DNA of 44,832 nt, from assembly GCA_964451705.1 (NCBI GenBank), contig CAYVIV010000005.1:1-44832 (forward strand), read 5' to 3'. A program made the translations under genes and the position numbers. The stretch comes from CAYYFV01 sp964451705. Its GTDB lineage: Bacteria; Patescibacteriota; Gracilibacteria; UBA1369; GCA-2718715. The notes below the pieces were generated by a model. It did not search any database. It was given only the letters and a program-made list of their open reading frames with translations, and was not told where the DNA came from. Shown here one piece after another: positions 24,030 through 31,608 of the stretch (within the stretch, counting starts at the first letter, position 1; every line of letters begins with the position of its first letter).

Positions 24030-25718
24030 TTATCTAGAGCAAACTCTCAAAATTTCAGAGAGCGAGGTTTTGCCTGTTAGCACTTTTAAAATGCCATCCA
24101 TAAACATGGTAATCATGCCTTTGTCCAAGGCAGCTTGCTGCAGCTTATGCGTTGCTGTTTTATTTAAAATCAACTCTTTAAGTTCTTGATCTAGTCTAAT
24201 AACTTCTGCAATTACAACTCTACCAAGATAACCTGTATTGTTGCAAATATCACAGCCATTAGCTTTAGGCAGTTCTGCTGGTACCTGGTATTCTTGTTTT
24301 GTAACTTTAGTTATTTCTTGCAAGTACTTTTCTAAATTTTGTTTATCTTCCGCGCTCACAGCTTCTGTAGTACTGCATTTTGGACAAAAAGTTCTAGCCA
24401 ACCTTTGTGCTAGTACCGTGTCTAAACTAGGTGCAATCAAATAGGGCTCAAGTCCAATATTCATAAGTCTATTAACACTTTCTAGAGCGGAGTTGGTATG
24501 AATTGTGGTTAACACCACATGCCCAGTTAATGAGGCCTGCATAGCAGTGTTTGCTGTGTCATATTCACGAATCTCACCAATCATAACTACATCTGGATCT
24601 TGTCTTAAAATAGACTCCAATCCAGAAGCAAAAGTATAGCCCTTATCTTCATGAATTTGGCTTTGAACAATATTTTCCAAATGATACTCAACTGGATCCT
24701 CCAGAGTAATAATCTTTCTTTCCGGTTTGTTATAAATATTCAGCATAGAGTACAATGTCGTCGTCTTACCAGATCCAGTTGGACCAGTTACAAGAATCAT
24801 ACCCTGAGAAAGTTTACAGACATTTTCGAGTATTTCTAAATGCTGTTTATTAAAGCCCAGTTCTTCCAGTGTTAAAAACTTTTTCCCAGAGTCTAGTAAA
24901 CGCATTACCAGGGTTTCTCCATTTTCAGTTGGCAGGGCAGACACACGCACATCTACTTTACGACCTTGGGTGCTAAACATCATACGACCATCTTGGGGTA
25001 CATCGCTAACATTAAGTTTCATGCCTGAGTCGTATTTAACTTGTTTTAAAACTTGATCATAAATTTTCTGATCTAATTGGCTAACTGTTTGTAGGATTCC
25101 ATCTATCCTAAATCTTAGCTTTACAGAATCAGTTTCGGGCTGCATATGAATATCCGAAGCATTAGTTCTAATTGCACCAACAAGCAGAGTTAAAACCCCT
25201 TCTTTTGCTGAGGAGAGTTTAATATTTTCTGTGAGCTTTGATAAATTCTCAAGCTCTTTTTGGTAAGTCTCTATATCTTTTTTCTCCAGCACATTAGCCT
25301 GCACGGCATGGCTTTTTTTGTATTCAAGAAATTGCTTTAGACTAGTTTGAATTCCATCTACCGATGCCAAATTTAGCTGAACCGAGTAACCAAGTTTTTC
25401 CAACTTGGCAATTGCCTCAACTGCTTTCGGGTTTTCAGGCTCACTCACAGCAACTCTTAATTTAGAACCCAATCTAAAAAAGGGGATTAAAGATGCCGCA
25501 TCCAAGATATCTGCATCGAGAATAACAAATAAATCTGGATTTATAGGAGTTGCAGCAATATCCACATAGCCATATTTACCGCCACTAGCTTCGGCCCTTT
25601 CTTTCACTGAGCGTTCTTTGAATTCTAGATTCAAGTTAGACGACACCTGTGTTAAAGATTCGGGCTTTTTTTGACTTTTGCCACTACTCGCCTGTGAAAG
25701 ATTGGAGGGATCTAACAT
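24030..25718 (-). CDS. pilB: Type IV pilus / type II secretion assembly ATPase (PilB/GspE)
   Basis: A cytoplasmic hexameric ATPase that drives pilus extension, 562 residues. The N-terminal T2SSE_N domain covers about 50-150. The ATPase domain has Walker A GPTGSGKTT, the Asp box TLEDPVEY, Walker B QDPDVVMIGEIR and the His box SLTGHVVLTTIHTN. The zinc-binding tetracysteine (CPKC...CDIC) near the C-terminus is typical of PilB/GspE and absent from the retraction ATPase PilT. PilC, PilM-Q and the prepilin peptidase are not next to it. Prepilin-like genes occur 14 kb away in this window. Confidence 0.93.
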   Translation of the reverse strand: MLDPSNLSQASSGKSQKKPESLTQVSSNLNLEFKERSVKERAEASGGKYGYVDIAATPINPDLFVILDADILDAASLIPFFRLGSKLRVAVSEPENPKAVEAIAKLEKLGYSVQLNLASVDGIQTSLKQFLEYKKSHAVQANVLEKKDIETYQKELENLSKLTENIKLSSAKEGVLTLLVGAIRTNASDIHMQPETDSVKLRFRIDGILQTVSQLDQKIYDQVLKQVKYDSGMKLNVSDVPQDGRMMFSTQGRKVDVRVSALPTENGETLVMRLLDSGKKFLTLEELGFNKQHLEILENVCKLSQGMILVTGPTGSGKTTTLYSMLNIYNKPERKIITLEDPVEYHLENIVQSQIHEDKGYTFASGLESILRQDPDVVMIGEIREYDTANTAMQASLTGHVVLTTIHTNSALESVNRLMNIGLEPYLIAPSLDTVLAQRLARTFCPKCSTTEAVSAEDKQNLEKYLQEITKVTKQEYQVPAELPKANGCDICNNTGYLGRVVIAEVIRLDQELKELILNKTATHKLQQAALDKGMITMFMDGILKVLTGKTSLSEILRVCSR

Positions 25719-25793
25719 TTGTATAAGTTATTCTTTATATTATAGCAGAATCAAGCCATAAAAGCAAAGCCACTAGCCTATTTTCAGAGGCTT

Positions 25794-27119
25794 TTAGTTA
25801 ATGGCATCGTGAATTTGCTGAGCGCCTGTGTCATCTATGCCTTCAATCGTTTGCAGATCTGTAATACTAAGTCCCTTTAATTGCACTGATTGCAGTAAAT
25901 TAGCTTCTGTTAGGGCATCTTTATAGACCTGGTCAATTGCCATTGCTTCGACGTCTGATTGTTTAGCTTTGGCTTTGGCTTTGGCTTTGCTTTCTTTAGC
26001 TTCACCTGCCTGAGAATCCGAATCTTGTTCTTCGGAAGCTTCTTGTTTAGCTTGTGCATCATAAAACTTTTGTTTCTCTGACTCTTCTAGGTCTTCAAAG
26101 TTTTTAATATCAAGCTCCAGGTTCAAAAGTTTTGAGGCCAGTCTTACATTTTGTCCTCGTCTACCAATCGCCAGTGGTCTTTGATCTTCATCTACAAAGG
26201 CTTCTGCTCTAGTATTATCTTCGTTAAACTTTATCACATTAATTACAGCAGGCGACAAGGCCGCTCTAAGAAGCTTTTCATTATCTTCTGTATGTACTAG
26301 TACATCTACTCTCTCACCATTTAGTTCGTCCATTACACTTTGAATCCGGACACCCTTTTGTCCTACACACGATCCTATTGGGTCAATCTTTTCTTCTGTG
26401 CTACTCACAGTGATTTTGCATCTAACACCAGGGTCTCGAGCTATTTTATGAATAATCACACTACCTTCGGCTACTTCTGGTATTTCAATCTCTAATAATT
26501 TTCTTACAAGATTCGGGTGAGTTCTAGATATTAATAACTTAGGACCTTTAGTGGTTTTCATCACTTTGTCCAGGTACAGTTTTAAACGTTGACCAGCATA
26601 GTACTTTTCTCCTCGGATTTTAAACTCTTTCGGTAGTTCAATTACTATTTTGCCTAGGTCGACAAACACATGATCACCTTGGACTCTATGCACTTGTGCA
26701 TTTACCAATTCATTTTCCCTATCCTTAAAGTTATCATACATAATATCTCTTTCTGCTTCTTGAAGTTTTTGAATGATAACTTGTTTTGCTGACTGCGCAG
26801 CAATTCGACCGTATTCCATTGGAGTCACATCTATTTTGATTTCTGTACCAATTTTAGCTTTTTTTGCATATTTAAGAGCCTCCTTTGCAGAAATCTCTAG
26901 GTCTGCATCTTCAACTTTCTCAACTACCGTTAAAACTTGGTAGACAGTTGCCATTTCACCAGAGTCAGATAATTCCACCTCTATAATTTGATCTTTGGTC
27001 CCATAGTCTTTACGATAGGCTGCCTTGAATGCTGCCTTAATAGTATCTTCGACAATTTCTTTCGGAAGGTTTCTTTCTGCAACTAATTGGTTTATTGCAG
27101 CTGAAAATTGAGATTGCAT
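25794..27119 (-). CDS. nusA: Transcription termination/antitermination protein NusA
   Basis: Binds RNA polymerase and nascent RNA and modulates pausing and termination. I start at MQSQFSAAI (ATG at 27117-27119). A GTG 54 nt upstream is in frame but adds a basic tail unlike the family. Domains: the RNAP-binding N-terminal domain (1-~110), the S1 domain (about 115-185), and KH1 and KH2 (about 185-345, with DPIGSCVGQKGVRIQ and RPLAIGRRGQNVRLASKLL). A charged Ala/Lys linker (KAKAKAKAKQ) follows, then a C-terminal helix-hairpin-helix-like segment (LQTIEGIDDTGAQQIHDAI). It lies about 97 nt downstream of recX. Confidence 0.94.
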   Translation of the reverse strand: MQSQFSAAINQLVAERNLPKEIVEDTIKAAFKAAYRKDYGTKDQIIEVELSDSGEMATVYQVLTVVEKVEDADLEISAKEALKYAKKAKIGTEIKIDVTPMEYGRIAAQSAKQVIIQKLQEAERDIMYDNFKDRENELVNAQVHRVQGDHVFVDLGKIVIELPKEFKIRGEKYYAGQRLKLYLDKVMKTTKGPKLLISRTHPNLVRKLLEIEIPEVAEGSVIIHKIARDPGVRCKITVSSTEEKIDPIGSCVGQKGVRIQSVMDELNGERVDVLVHTEDNEKLLRAALSPAVINVIKFNEDNTRAEAFVDEDQRPLAIGRRGQNVRLASKLLNLELDIKNFEDLEESEKQKFYDAQAKQEASEEQDSDSQAGEAKESKAKAKAKAKQSDVEAMAIDQVYKDALTEANLLQSVQLKGLSITDLQTIEGIDDTGAQQIHDAIN

Positions 27120-27215
27120 AGTAATAAGTTTAAATAAATAGCTTGCATTAAATTTCCGGTCTCTCCTTGACACCAGTCCTCACAGTTCTAAAGTAACATA
27201 TTTTATAGCTCTTGA

Positions 27216-27647
27216 TCAAGTTTTTTTAATTATATTCAAAACCATTTGAAATCCAAAGCCCTTAGCAACAAGTTTGCGTATTAACTTTGTAGTATCTAAC
27301 TTAGAATACTTGTTTGCTAGATAGGCACACGAGGAGTCAAAATCGAGCGCCAATTCCTGCAGTGCATTTTCCACTAGATCACGATCTAGACCTTTGTACA
27401 GAGCCTCTTGTCTTATATGATTTTCGCCATAGTTTCGGTTGAACCTAGCACGGATAAACATCTCCGCATAACGCTTGTCACTTTGATAGTTGAGATCCTG
27501 TAGCCGCTCCAGAAGTTCAGAAATCATCTTTCTATCAGTTTGCTTAAACTTTCTAGCCAACTTATCACTTAGTTCTTTCGCACCATACTCGCGTTTGCTA
27601 AGAAAATAGCAAGCAGCTTCGAAAAGCTGCTTGTTAGTATCTAACAT
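27216..27647 (-). CDS. recX: Regulatory protein RecX
   Basis: A 143-residue RecX, which binds RecA filaments and limits their activity. Three tandem three-helix repeats are visible: AACYFLSKREYGAKELSDKLARKF, then LQDLNYQSDKRYAEMFIRARFNRNYGENHIRQEA, then the C-terminal repeat (YLANKYSKLDTTKLIRKLVAKGF). Its ATG directly follows the recA stop with no gap, the classic recA-recX arrangement, so both are under the operator-bearing recA promoter. Confidence 0.92.
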   Translation of the reverse strand: MLDTNKQLFEAACYFLSKREYGAKELSDKLARKFKQTDRKMISELLERLQDLNYQSDKRYAEMFIRARFNRNYGENHIRQEALYKGLDRDLVENALQELALDFDSSCAYLANKYSKLDTTKLIRKLVAKGFGFQMVLNIIKKT

Positions 27648-28694
27648 TTAATCTCGCGCGTTTATTGCATCCATGATTTCTTTTTTCATTTGCCCAAGCA
27701 CTTTAGGATTTTCAATTAAGTATTTTTTTGCGTTTTCCCGACCTTGGCCAATATTCTCATCTTTGTAGGCATAGAAAGAACCATTTTTACGAATAACATC
27801 GTATTTTTCACACAAGTTTAAAATATCACCTTCGCCAGAAATCCCTTTGTTAAACATGATATCAAATTCGGCTATTCGAAACGGTGGTGCAATCTTATTT
27901 TTCACAACCTTAACCTTAACCTTGTTACCAACTAGCTCTTTACCATCAGAACTTGTGGATTCGATTTTACCTGCACTCCTGATTTCTAGGCGCACAGAAG
28001 AGTAAAATTTTAGAGCATTCCCCCCAGTGGTAGTCTCGGGGTTACCAAACATAACACCAATCTTCATTCTGATTTGATTGATGAAAATAATCGATACATT
28101 AGAACGAGAGGCAACTGCTGTCAGTTTTCTTAATGCCTGGCTCATCAGCCTGGCTTGCAGTCCCATGTGAGAATCTCCCATGTCTCCTTCGATTTCAGCC
28201 CGGGGGGTTAAAGCCGCCACAGAGTCTACAACAATCAAATCAACTGCATTAGAGCGCACTAAGGTTTCGACTATTTCTAGAGCCTGCTCACCACTATCTG
28301 GTTGCGAAACAAGTAGGTTATCAACATCGACACCAAGTTTTTTAGCATATTCTGGATCCAGAGCATGCTCTGCATCTATAAAGGCAGCAAGCCCACCTTT
28401 TTTCTGAGCTTCGGCAATTATATGTAAAGTTAAGGTAGTTTTACCAGAACTCTCGGGACCATAAATCTCACAGATCCGTCCTCTAGGAATACCACCACCT
28501 AAAGCTAAATCTAGAGACATCGCTCCGGTTGGAATAGTTTCAATTTGACTAGCTGTCTCCGAGCCTAGCTTCATAATAGAGCCTTTACCAAAATTCTTTT
28601 CTATTTGGGCAATTGCAATCTCCATAGACTTAAGTTTATTGGGGTCTATACTGCTTGCCTTATTTTTGCTTGGGTTGCTTTTCTTGGTTTCCAT
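27648..28694 (-). CDS. recA: Recombinase RecA
   Basis: A 348-residue RecA of normal length. Walker A is GPESSGKTT (about 79-87). The catalytic Glu lies in AFIDAEHALDP, Walker B is VDLIVVDSVAAL, loop L1 is GDMGDSHMGLQARLMSQALRK, and loop L2 is NQIRMKIGVMFGNPETTTGGNALKFY. It catalyses strand exchange and, as a filament, triggers self-cleavage of LexA-type repressors. Followed without gap by recX. Its promoter has a palindrome exactly between -35 and -10. The leader is about 50 nt without a clear Shine-Dalgarno. Confidence 0.98.
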   Translation of the reverse strand: METKKSNPSKNKASSIDPNKLKSMEIAIAQIEKNFGKGSIMKLGSETASQIETIPTGAMSLDLALGGGIPRGRICEIYGPESSGKTTLTLHIIAEAQKKGGLAAFIDAEHALDPEYAKKLGVDVDNLLVSQPDSGEQALEIVETLVRSNAVDLIVVDSVAALTPRAEIEGDMGDSHMGLQARLMSQALRKLTAVASRSNVSIIFINQIRMKIGVMFGNPETTTGGNALKFYSSVRLEIRSAGKIESTSSDGKELVGNKVKVKVVKNKIAPPFRIAEFDIMFNKGISGEGDILNLCEKYDVIRKNGSFYAYKDENIGQGRENAKKYLIENPKVLGQMKKEIMDAINARD

Positions 28695-28749
28695 TTTATC
28701 GTGGTTAATATAAGTTTTATAAATTTACTAGTATTTACTTAGTACAAAC

Positions 28750-28778
28750 ACTATAGGTGAGTACATACTCACCGTCAA
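28750..28778 (-). promoter_or_regulatory. recA promoter with embedded inverted-repeat operator (candidate SOS box)
   Basis: On the minus strand -35 TTGACG (28773-28778) and -10 TATAGT (28750-28755) are exactly 17 nt apart. The spacer is occupied by the inverted repeat GGTGAGTA-TG-TACTCACC (28756-28773), with perfect 8-bp arms. A repressor bound there would block RNA polymerase. This is where LexA boxes sit in recA promoters of other bacteria, but the motif matches neither the E. coli type (CTGT-N8-ACAG) nor the Gram-positive type (GAAC-N4-GTTC). There is no U tract, so it is not a terminator. Confidence 0.75.
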
Positions 28779-28804
28779 TCACTTTAACTTGTTTAATCCT
28801 AAAT

Positions 28805-29422
28805 TTATTTTGTAACCTGCCTTGTATAGATTCTATGTTCTATATTTTGTTGTTGCTGGTAGTGGTCCGTAAGGTCTGGGTTCTTATTAGAACTTACTAC
28901 ATCTTCTATAGTCAGATCTTTATCTAACATAACATATTTTGAAACCTCTACGTCTTCTGTTCGAAGGTATTTAAATAGTAACAGACAATAGTAAAAAATA
29001 ACTAAGATATTTAGCTCAAAGCCTAACTCTAATTGCTTGTAGTTTGGATTGATTCCAACATCGTGGTGTAAAATAGTAGATAAATAGCTAACAATATTAA
29101 ATCCCATAAAAACTGTGGCATACACCAGTAGTCTACGCTTATTAATCTCTAACTTTGCATAAAGCTCTTGAAAAGTTGCACTCAAGAAAAAGCACAACAC
29201 TAGTAGGTGGCTTAGTCCAATTGCAAATGTATTAAACGAAGCTGGTCCTTCAAGACCTGTGTAACTAACACCGTTTTGATACATATCAAAGTCTGAATAC
29301 CAGTTTAAAAATAAGGTACCCCCGCCAAAAACACAGGCTAAACATATGGTTTTTGAGACCTTATCAAGCCGTAAAAATCTTTGCCAAACTTGTTGGAGCT
29401 TTACTTGCAATTTGTTATACAT
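28805..29422 (-). CDS. Multi-pass membrane protein, unknown
   Basis: A 205-residue protein with four or five predicted membrane helices (about 24-40, 65-85, 97-117 and 133-150). It has a basic N-terminus and a soluble, polar C-terminal tail of about 50 residues (from YLRTEDVEV) that is likely cytoplasmic. Between helices 1 and 2 is an aromatic loop (NWYSDFDMYQNGVSYTG). I recognise no family. It lies just upstream of the recA promoter on the same strand, so readthrough would enter recA, but the spacing and the dedicated recA promoter argue against a functional operon. Confidence 0.6.
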   Translation of the reverse strand: MYNKLQVKLQQVWQRFLRLDKVSKTICLACVFGGGTLFLNWYSDFDMYQNGVSYTGLEGPASFNTFAIGLSHLLVLCFFLSATFQELYAKLEINKRRLLVYATVFMGFNIVSYLSTILHHDVGINPNYKQLELGFELNILVIFYYCLLLFKYLRTEDVEVSKYVMLDKDLTIEDVVSSNKNPDLTDHYQQQQNIEHRIYTRQVTK

Positions 29423-29483
29423 CTACATAAAATAAGTACAAGCTTATTATGGCTTTATCGCCAAATTATTGTCAAATGCTTTT

Positions 29484-30542
29484 ATGTCACAAATAGAAAT
29501 CTTCGCTAATTCACGTCAGGCAATGCTTCCAAAACCTACTGGGAAGGGAGTTTATGCCAAAAATATTCTCAAGCTGCTTGCGCAAAAACCCGATATAAAA
29601 TTGACTATGTTAGCCAGTAAGCCTTGGCTCAAGTTTGGTCTTTGGCATTTTTATGCATTATACCAAGTCATAAAGCATAAGCCCGATATGTATTTTGATC
29701 CCGAAAGTTACATTAGCCCTTTTATAATTTCTTTGTTTACAAAAACAAAAGTTATTGTGACTGTGCATGATCTAGTTGCCTTTAAATTTGCTAAAGGTCA
29801 TTTCTTAAAAAGTACTATTATAGAGCGTCTATTTTTACCACTGTTAGTTAGACTCAAAACAGTCCAGTTTTTTTGTATTTCTGAGTTTACTAAGCAGCAG
29901 TTTATTGAACACTTCTGCATCGATAACACACGAGTTCACTTAACACCATTAGGTTTTAATATGCCACAGCTAAAGGCGCAGCCCTCTGTTGCAAACTCGG
30001 AATCAAAGCCTTCGATTATTGTTTGTATTTCGACTTTTCTAGAAAGAAAAAATCAGCTAAACCTTGTCTATGAATTCTCTTTAATTAAAGACAGAGTCAA
30101 ACATAATCTGTATTTAGTTGGCGGTGGAGATGCCAGGTATGTGCGTAGAGTCCAAGATTTAATTCTTAAACTTGGCTTAGAAAATAGAGTTTTTATTACC
30201 GGTTATGTTTGTGAGCAAGAAAAACTCCGCTTGCTTTTGCAAGCAGAATTCACTGTTTACCCATCATTATATGAAGGCTTTGGGTTACCATTGTTAGAGT
30301 CTTTAGCATTTAAAAAACCAGTTATCACAACGAAGTCTACGGTCATGCAGGAGGTTTTAGGAGAGGCCGGACTTTATTACGACCCAAGAAAGACCACAGA
30401 TTTAGCTTTTCAAATGTCTTTTTTGGCAAACAACAAGGAGTTTCAGCAGCAACTGTTAGAGCACTCCAAAACTGTGCTCAAAAAGTATTCTTGGCAGAAG
30501 ACTGCAAATCAGGCCTACAAAGTTTTTAAAAGTCTAGCATAA
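29484..30542 (+). CDS. Glycosyltransferase, GT-B fold, family 4 type
   Basis: A 352-residue enzyme. I prefer the ATG at 29484 (MSQIEIFANSRQ) over the in-frame TTG at 29469. The N-terminal domain begins with a strand and a loop (KGVYAKNILKLL) and has IVTVHDLVAFKF. The C-terminal GT4 domain has ICISTFLERKNQLNLV, NLYLVGGGDARY, then VYPSLYEGFGLPLLESLAFKKPVIT with the E-x7-E nucleotide-sugar motif. It probably transfers a sugar during glycan or polysaccharide assembly at the membrane. Donor and acceptor cannot be told. Its last 28 nt overlap the convergent second glycosyltransferase. Confidence 0.88.
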   Translation: MSQIEIFANSRQAMLPKPTGKGVYAKNILKLLAQKPDIKLTMLASKPWLKFGLWHFYALYQVIKHKPDMYFDPESYISPFIISLFTKTKVIVTVHDLVAFKFAKGHFLKSTIIERLFLPLLVRLKTVQFFCISEFTKQQFIEHFCIDNTRVHLTPLGFNMPQLKAQPSVANSESKPSIIVCISTFLERKNQLNLVYEFSLIKDRVKHNLYLVGGGDARYVRRVQDLILKLGLENRVFITGYVCEQEKLRLLLQAEFTVYPSLYEGFGLPLLESLAFKKPVITTKSTVMQEVLGEAGLYYDPRKTTDLAFQMSFLANNKEFQQQLLEHSKTVLKKYSWQKTANQAYKVFKSLA

Positions 30543-31582
30543 GCTTTTAGCATGACTTTTGCATCGAATTGCTTGGCTTGCACAAAGGCCCGCTTTCTCA
30601 TATCTGCAAGCTTTTGAGGTTTAGAGACTAGTTTAGCAAAATTAGTATTAAAATCACTTAACTCGCAACTGAACTCAGAGTCTAAGTAACGACTCGCTCC
30701 AACCAGCTGTGAACACAAAACTGGGCAACCTTGAGTCATAGCTTCTGCTACCACTAAGCCAAAGGGATCTACTGTGGTAGCTGGCAGTATTAACAGGTCA
30801 CTATTTTGGTACAGTTGTTTGAGTCTAGACCGCTCCAAAAAACCAAACTTTTTGACATTAGTTGGAGTTTTCAAATTGTCTAGCGTGCCACCACCTGCAA
30901 CTACAAAGCTCAGATTTTTATGCAGCTTTGCTAGTTCAAGCACCTTTAGGTAGCCTTTATCTTCTGAGAGCCTACCTACATATAAGAGCTGCAAAGGCTT
31001 GCCTTGAGTTTTTTGCACTAAGCTAGGCTCTAAGCAAACACCATTTGTAATGCATTCAGCTTGCAGGTTTAGCTGCTTTTTAATTTCTTCGCACATGAGT
31101 TTGGAGACTGTCACAAGCTTGATTCTTTTAGCCTTTAACGACCACTTGTAAAGCCACAAAAATGGATTGCGAGACAGCCATCTACCTATGGTTGCATGCT
31201 CTAAAAACAAGCCAGGAATCCCAAACATGCGCATCCAAGGGCCAATCAGCAGCTTGTCCGAAAGATTTAGGCAGTAGAAACTCAACTTAGGGTATTTAAA
31301 ACGCAAATACAAAACATAGACCAGAGCTTTCAAAACATAGTAAACATAACTTAGTCCAAAGCTTATAGCAGCCAGTTTGGTGGTTGGAGATTTAGCCAAC
31401 TTGGATTTCATCACTGGAAACTCAGCTTTATTTGCAAGCTTTTGTAAGACAGGACAGCTAGTCCAAAACAGCACCTCATACCCAGAGCTTCGCAAGTGCT
31501 CAGCCACTAGCATGGTGTGCAGCTCCTCGCCACCGAGTACAGATTGGTAGGGGAATCTGGTTATAATTAGAGTTTTAGGCAT
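30515..31582 (-). CDS. Glycosyltransferase, GT-B fold, family 4 type
   Basis: A 355-residue enzyme beginning LIITRFPYQSVLGGEELHTMLVAEHL, a typical donor-independent N-terminal start with a glycine loop. A hydrophobic helix at about 75-95 could sit on the membrane. The GT4 domain has LLYVGRLSEDKGYLKVLELAK, FVVAGGGTLDN, and LPATTVDPFGLVVAEAMTQGCPVL with the E-x7-E motif variant. It is only distantly related to the neighbouring convergent glycosyltransferase. The stop codons of both lie inside each other's coding ends. Role in surface glycan synthesis is inferred from family and pairing. Confidence 0.87.
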   Translation of the reverse strand: MPKTLIITRFPYQSVLGGEELHTMLVAEHLRSSGYEVLFWTSCPVLQKLANKAEFPVMKSKLAKSPTTKLAAISFGLSYVYYVLKALVYVLYLRFKYPKLSFYCLNLSDKLLIGPWMRMFGIPGLFLEHATIGRWLSRNPFLWLYKWSLKAKRIKLVTVSKLMCEEIKKQLNLQAECITNGVCLEPSLVQKTQGKPLQLLYVGRLSEDKGYLKVLELAKLHKNLSFVVAGGGTLDNLKTPTNVKKFGFLERSRLKQLYQNSDLLILPATTVDPFGLVVAEAMTQGCPVLCSQLVGASRYLDSEFSCELSDFNTNFAKLVSKPQKLADMRKRAFVQAKQFDAKVMLKAYARLLKTL

Positions 31583-31608
31583 TCAAATAGTTAAGATACT
31601 ATAAAGTG

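Noticed and set aside
27120..27173. N-terminal extension of NusA from a GTG at 27173
   Set aside because: NusA proteins begin at the helix found at MQSQF. The extension is basic and unlike the family, and an ATG is available.
29469..29471. TTG as start of the plus-strand glycosyltransferase
   Set aside because: An in-frame ATG 15 nt later gives the natural family start, and the extra residues add nothing.
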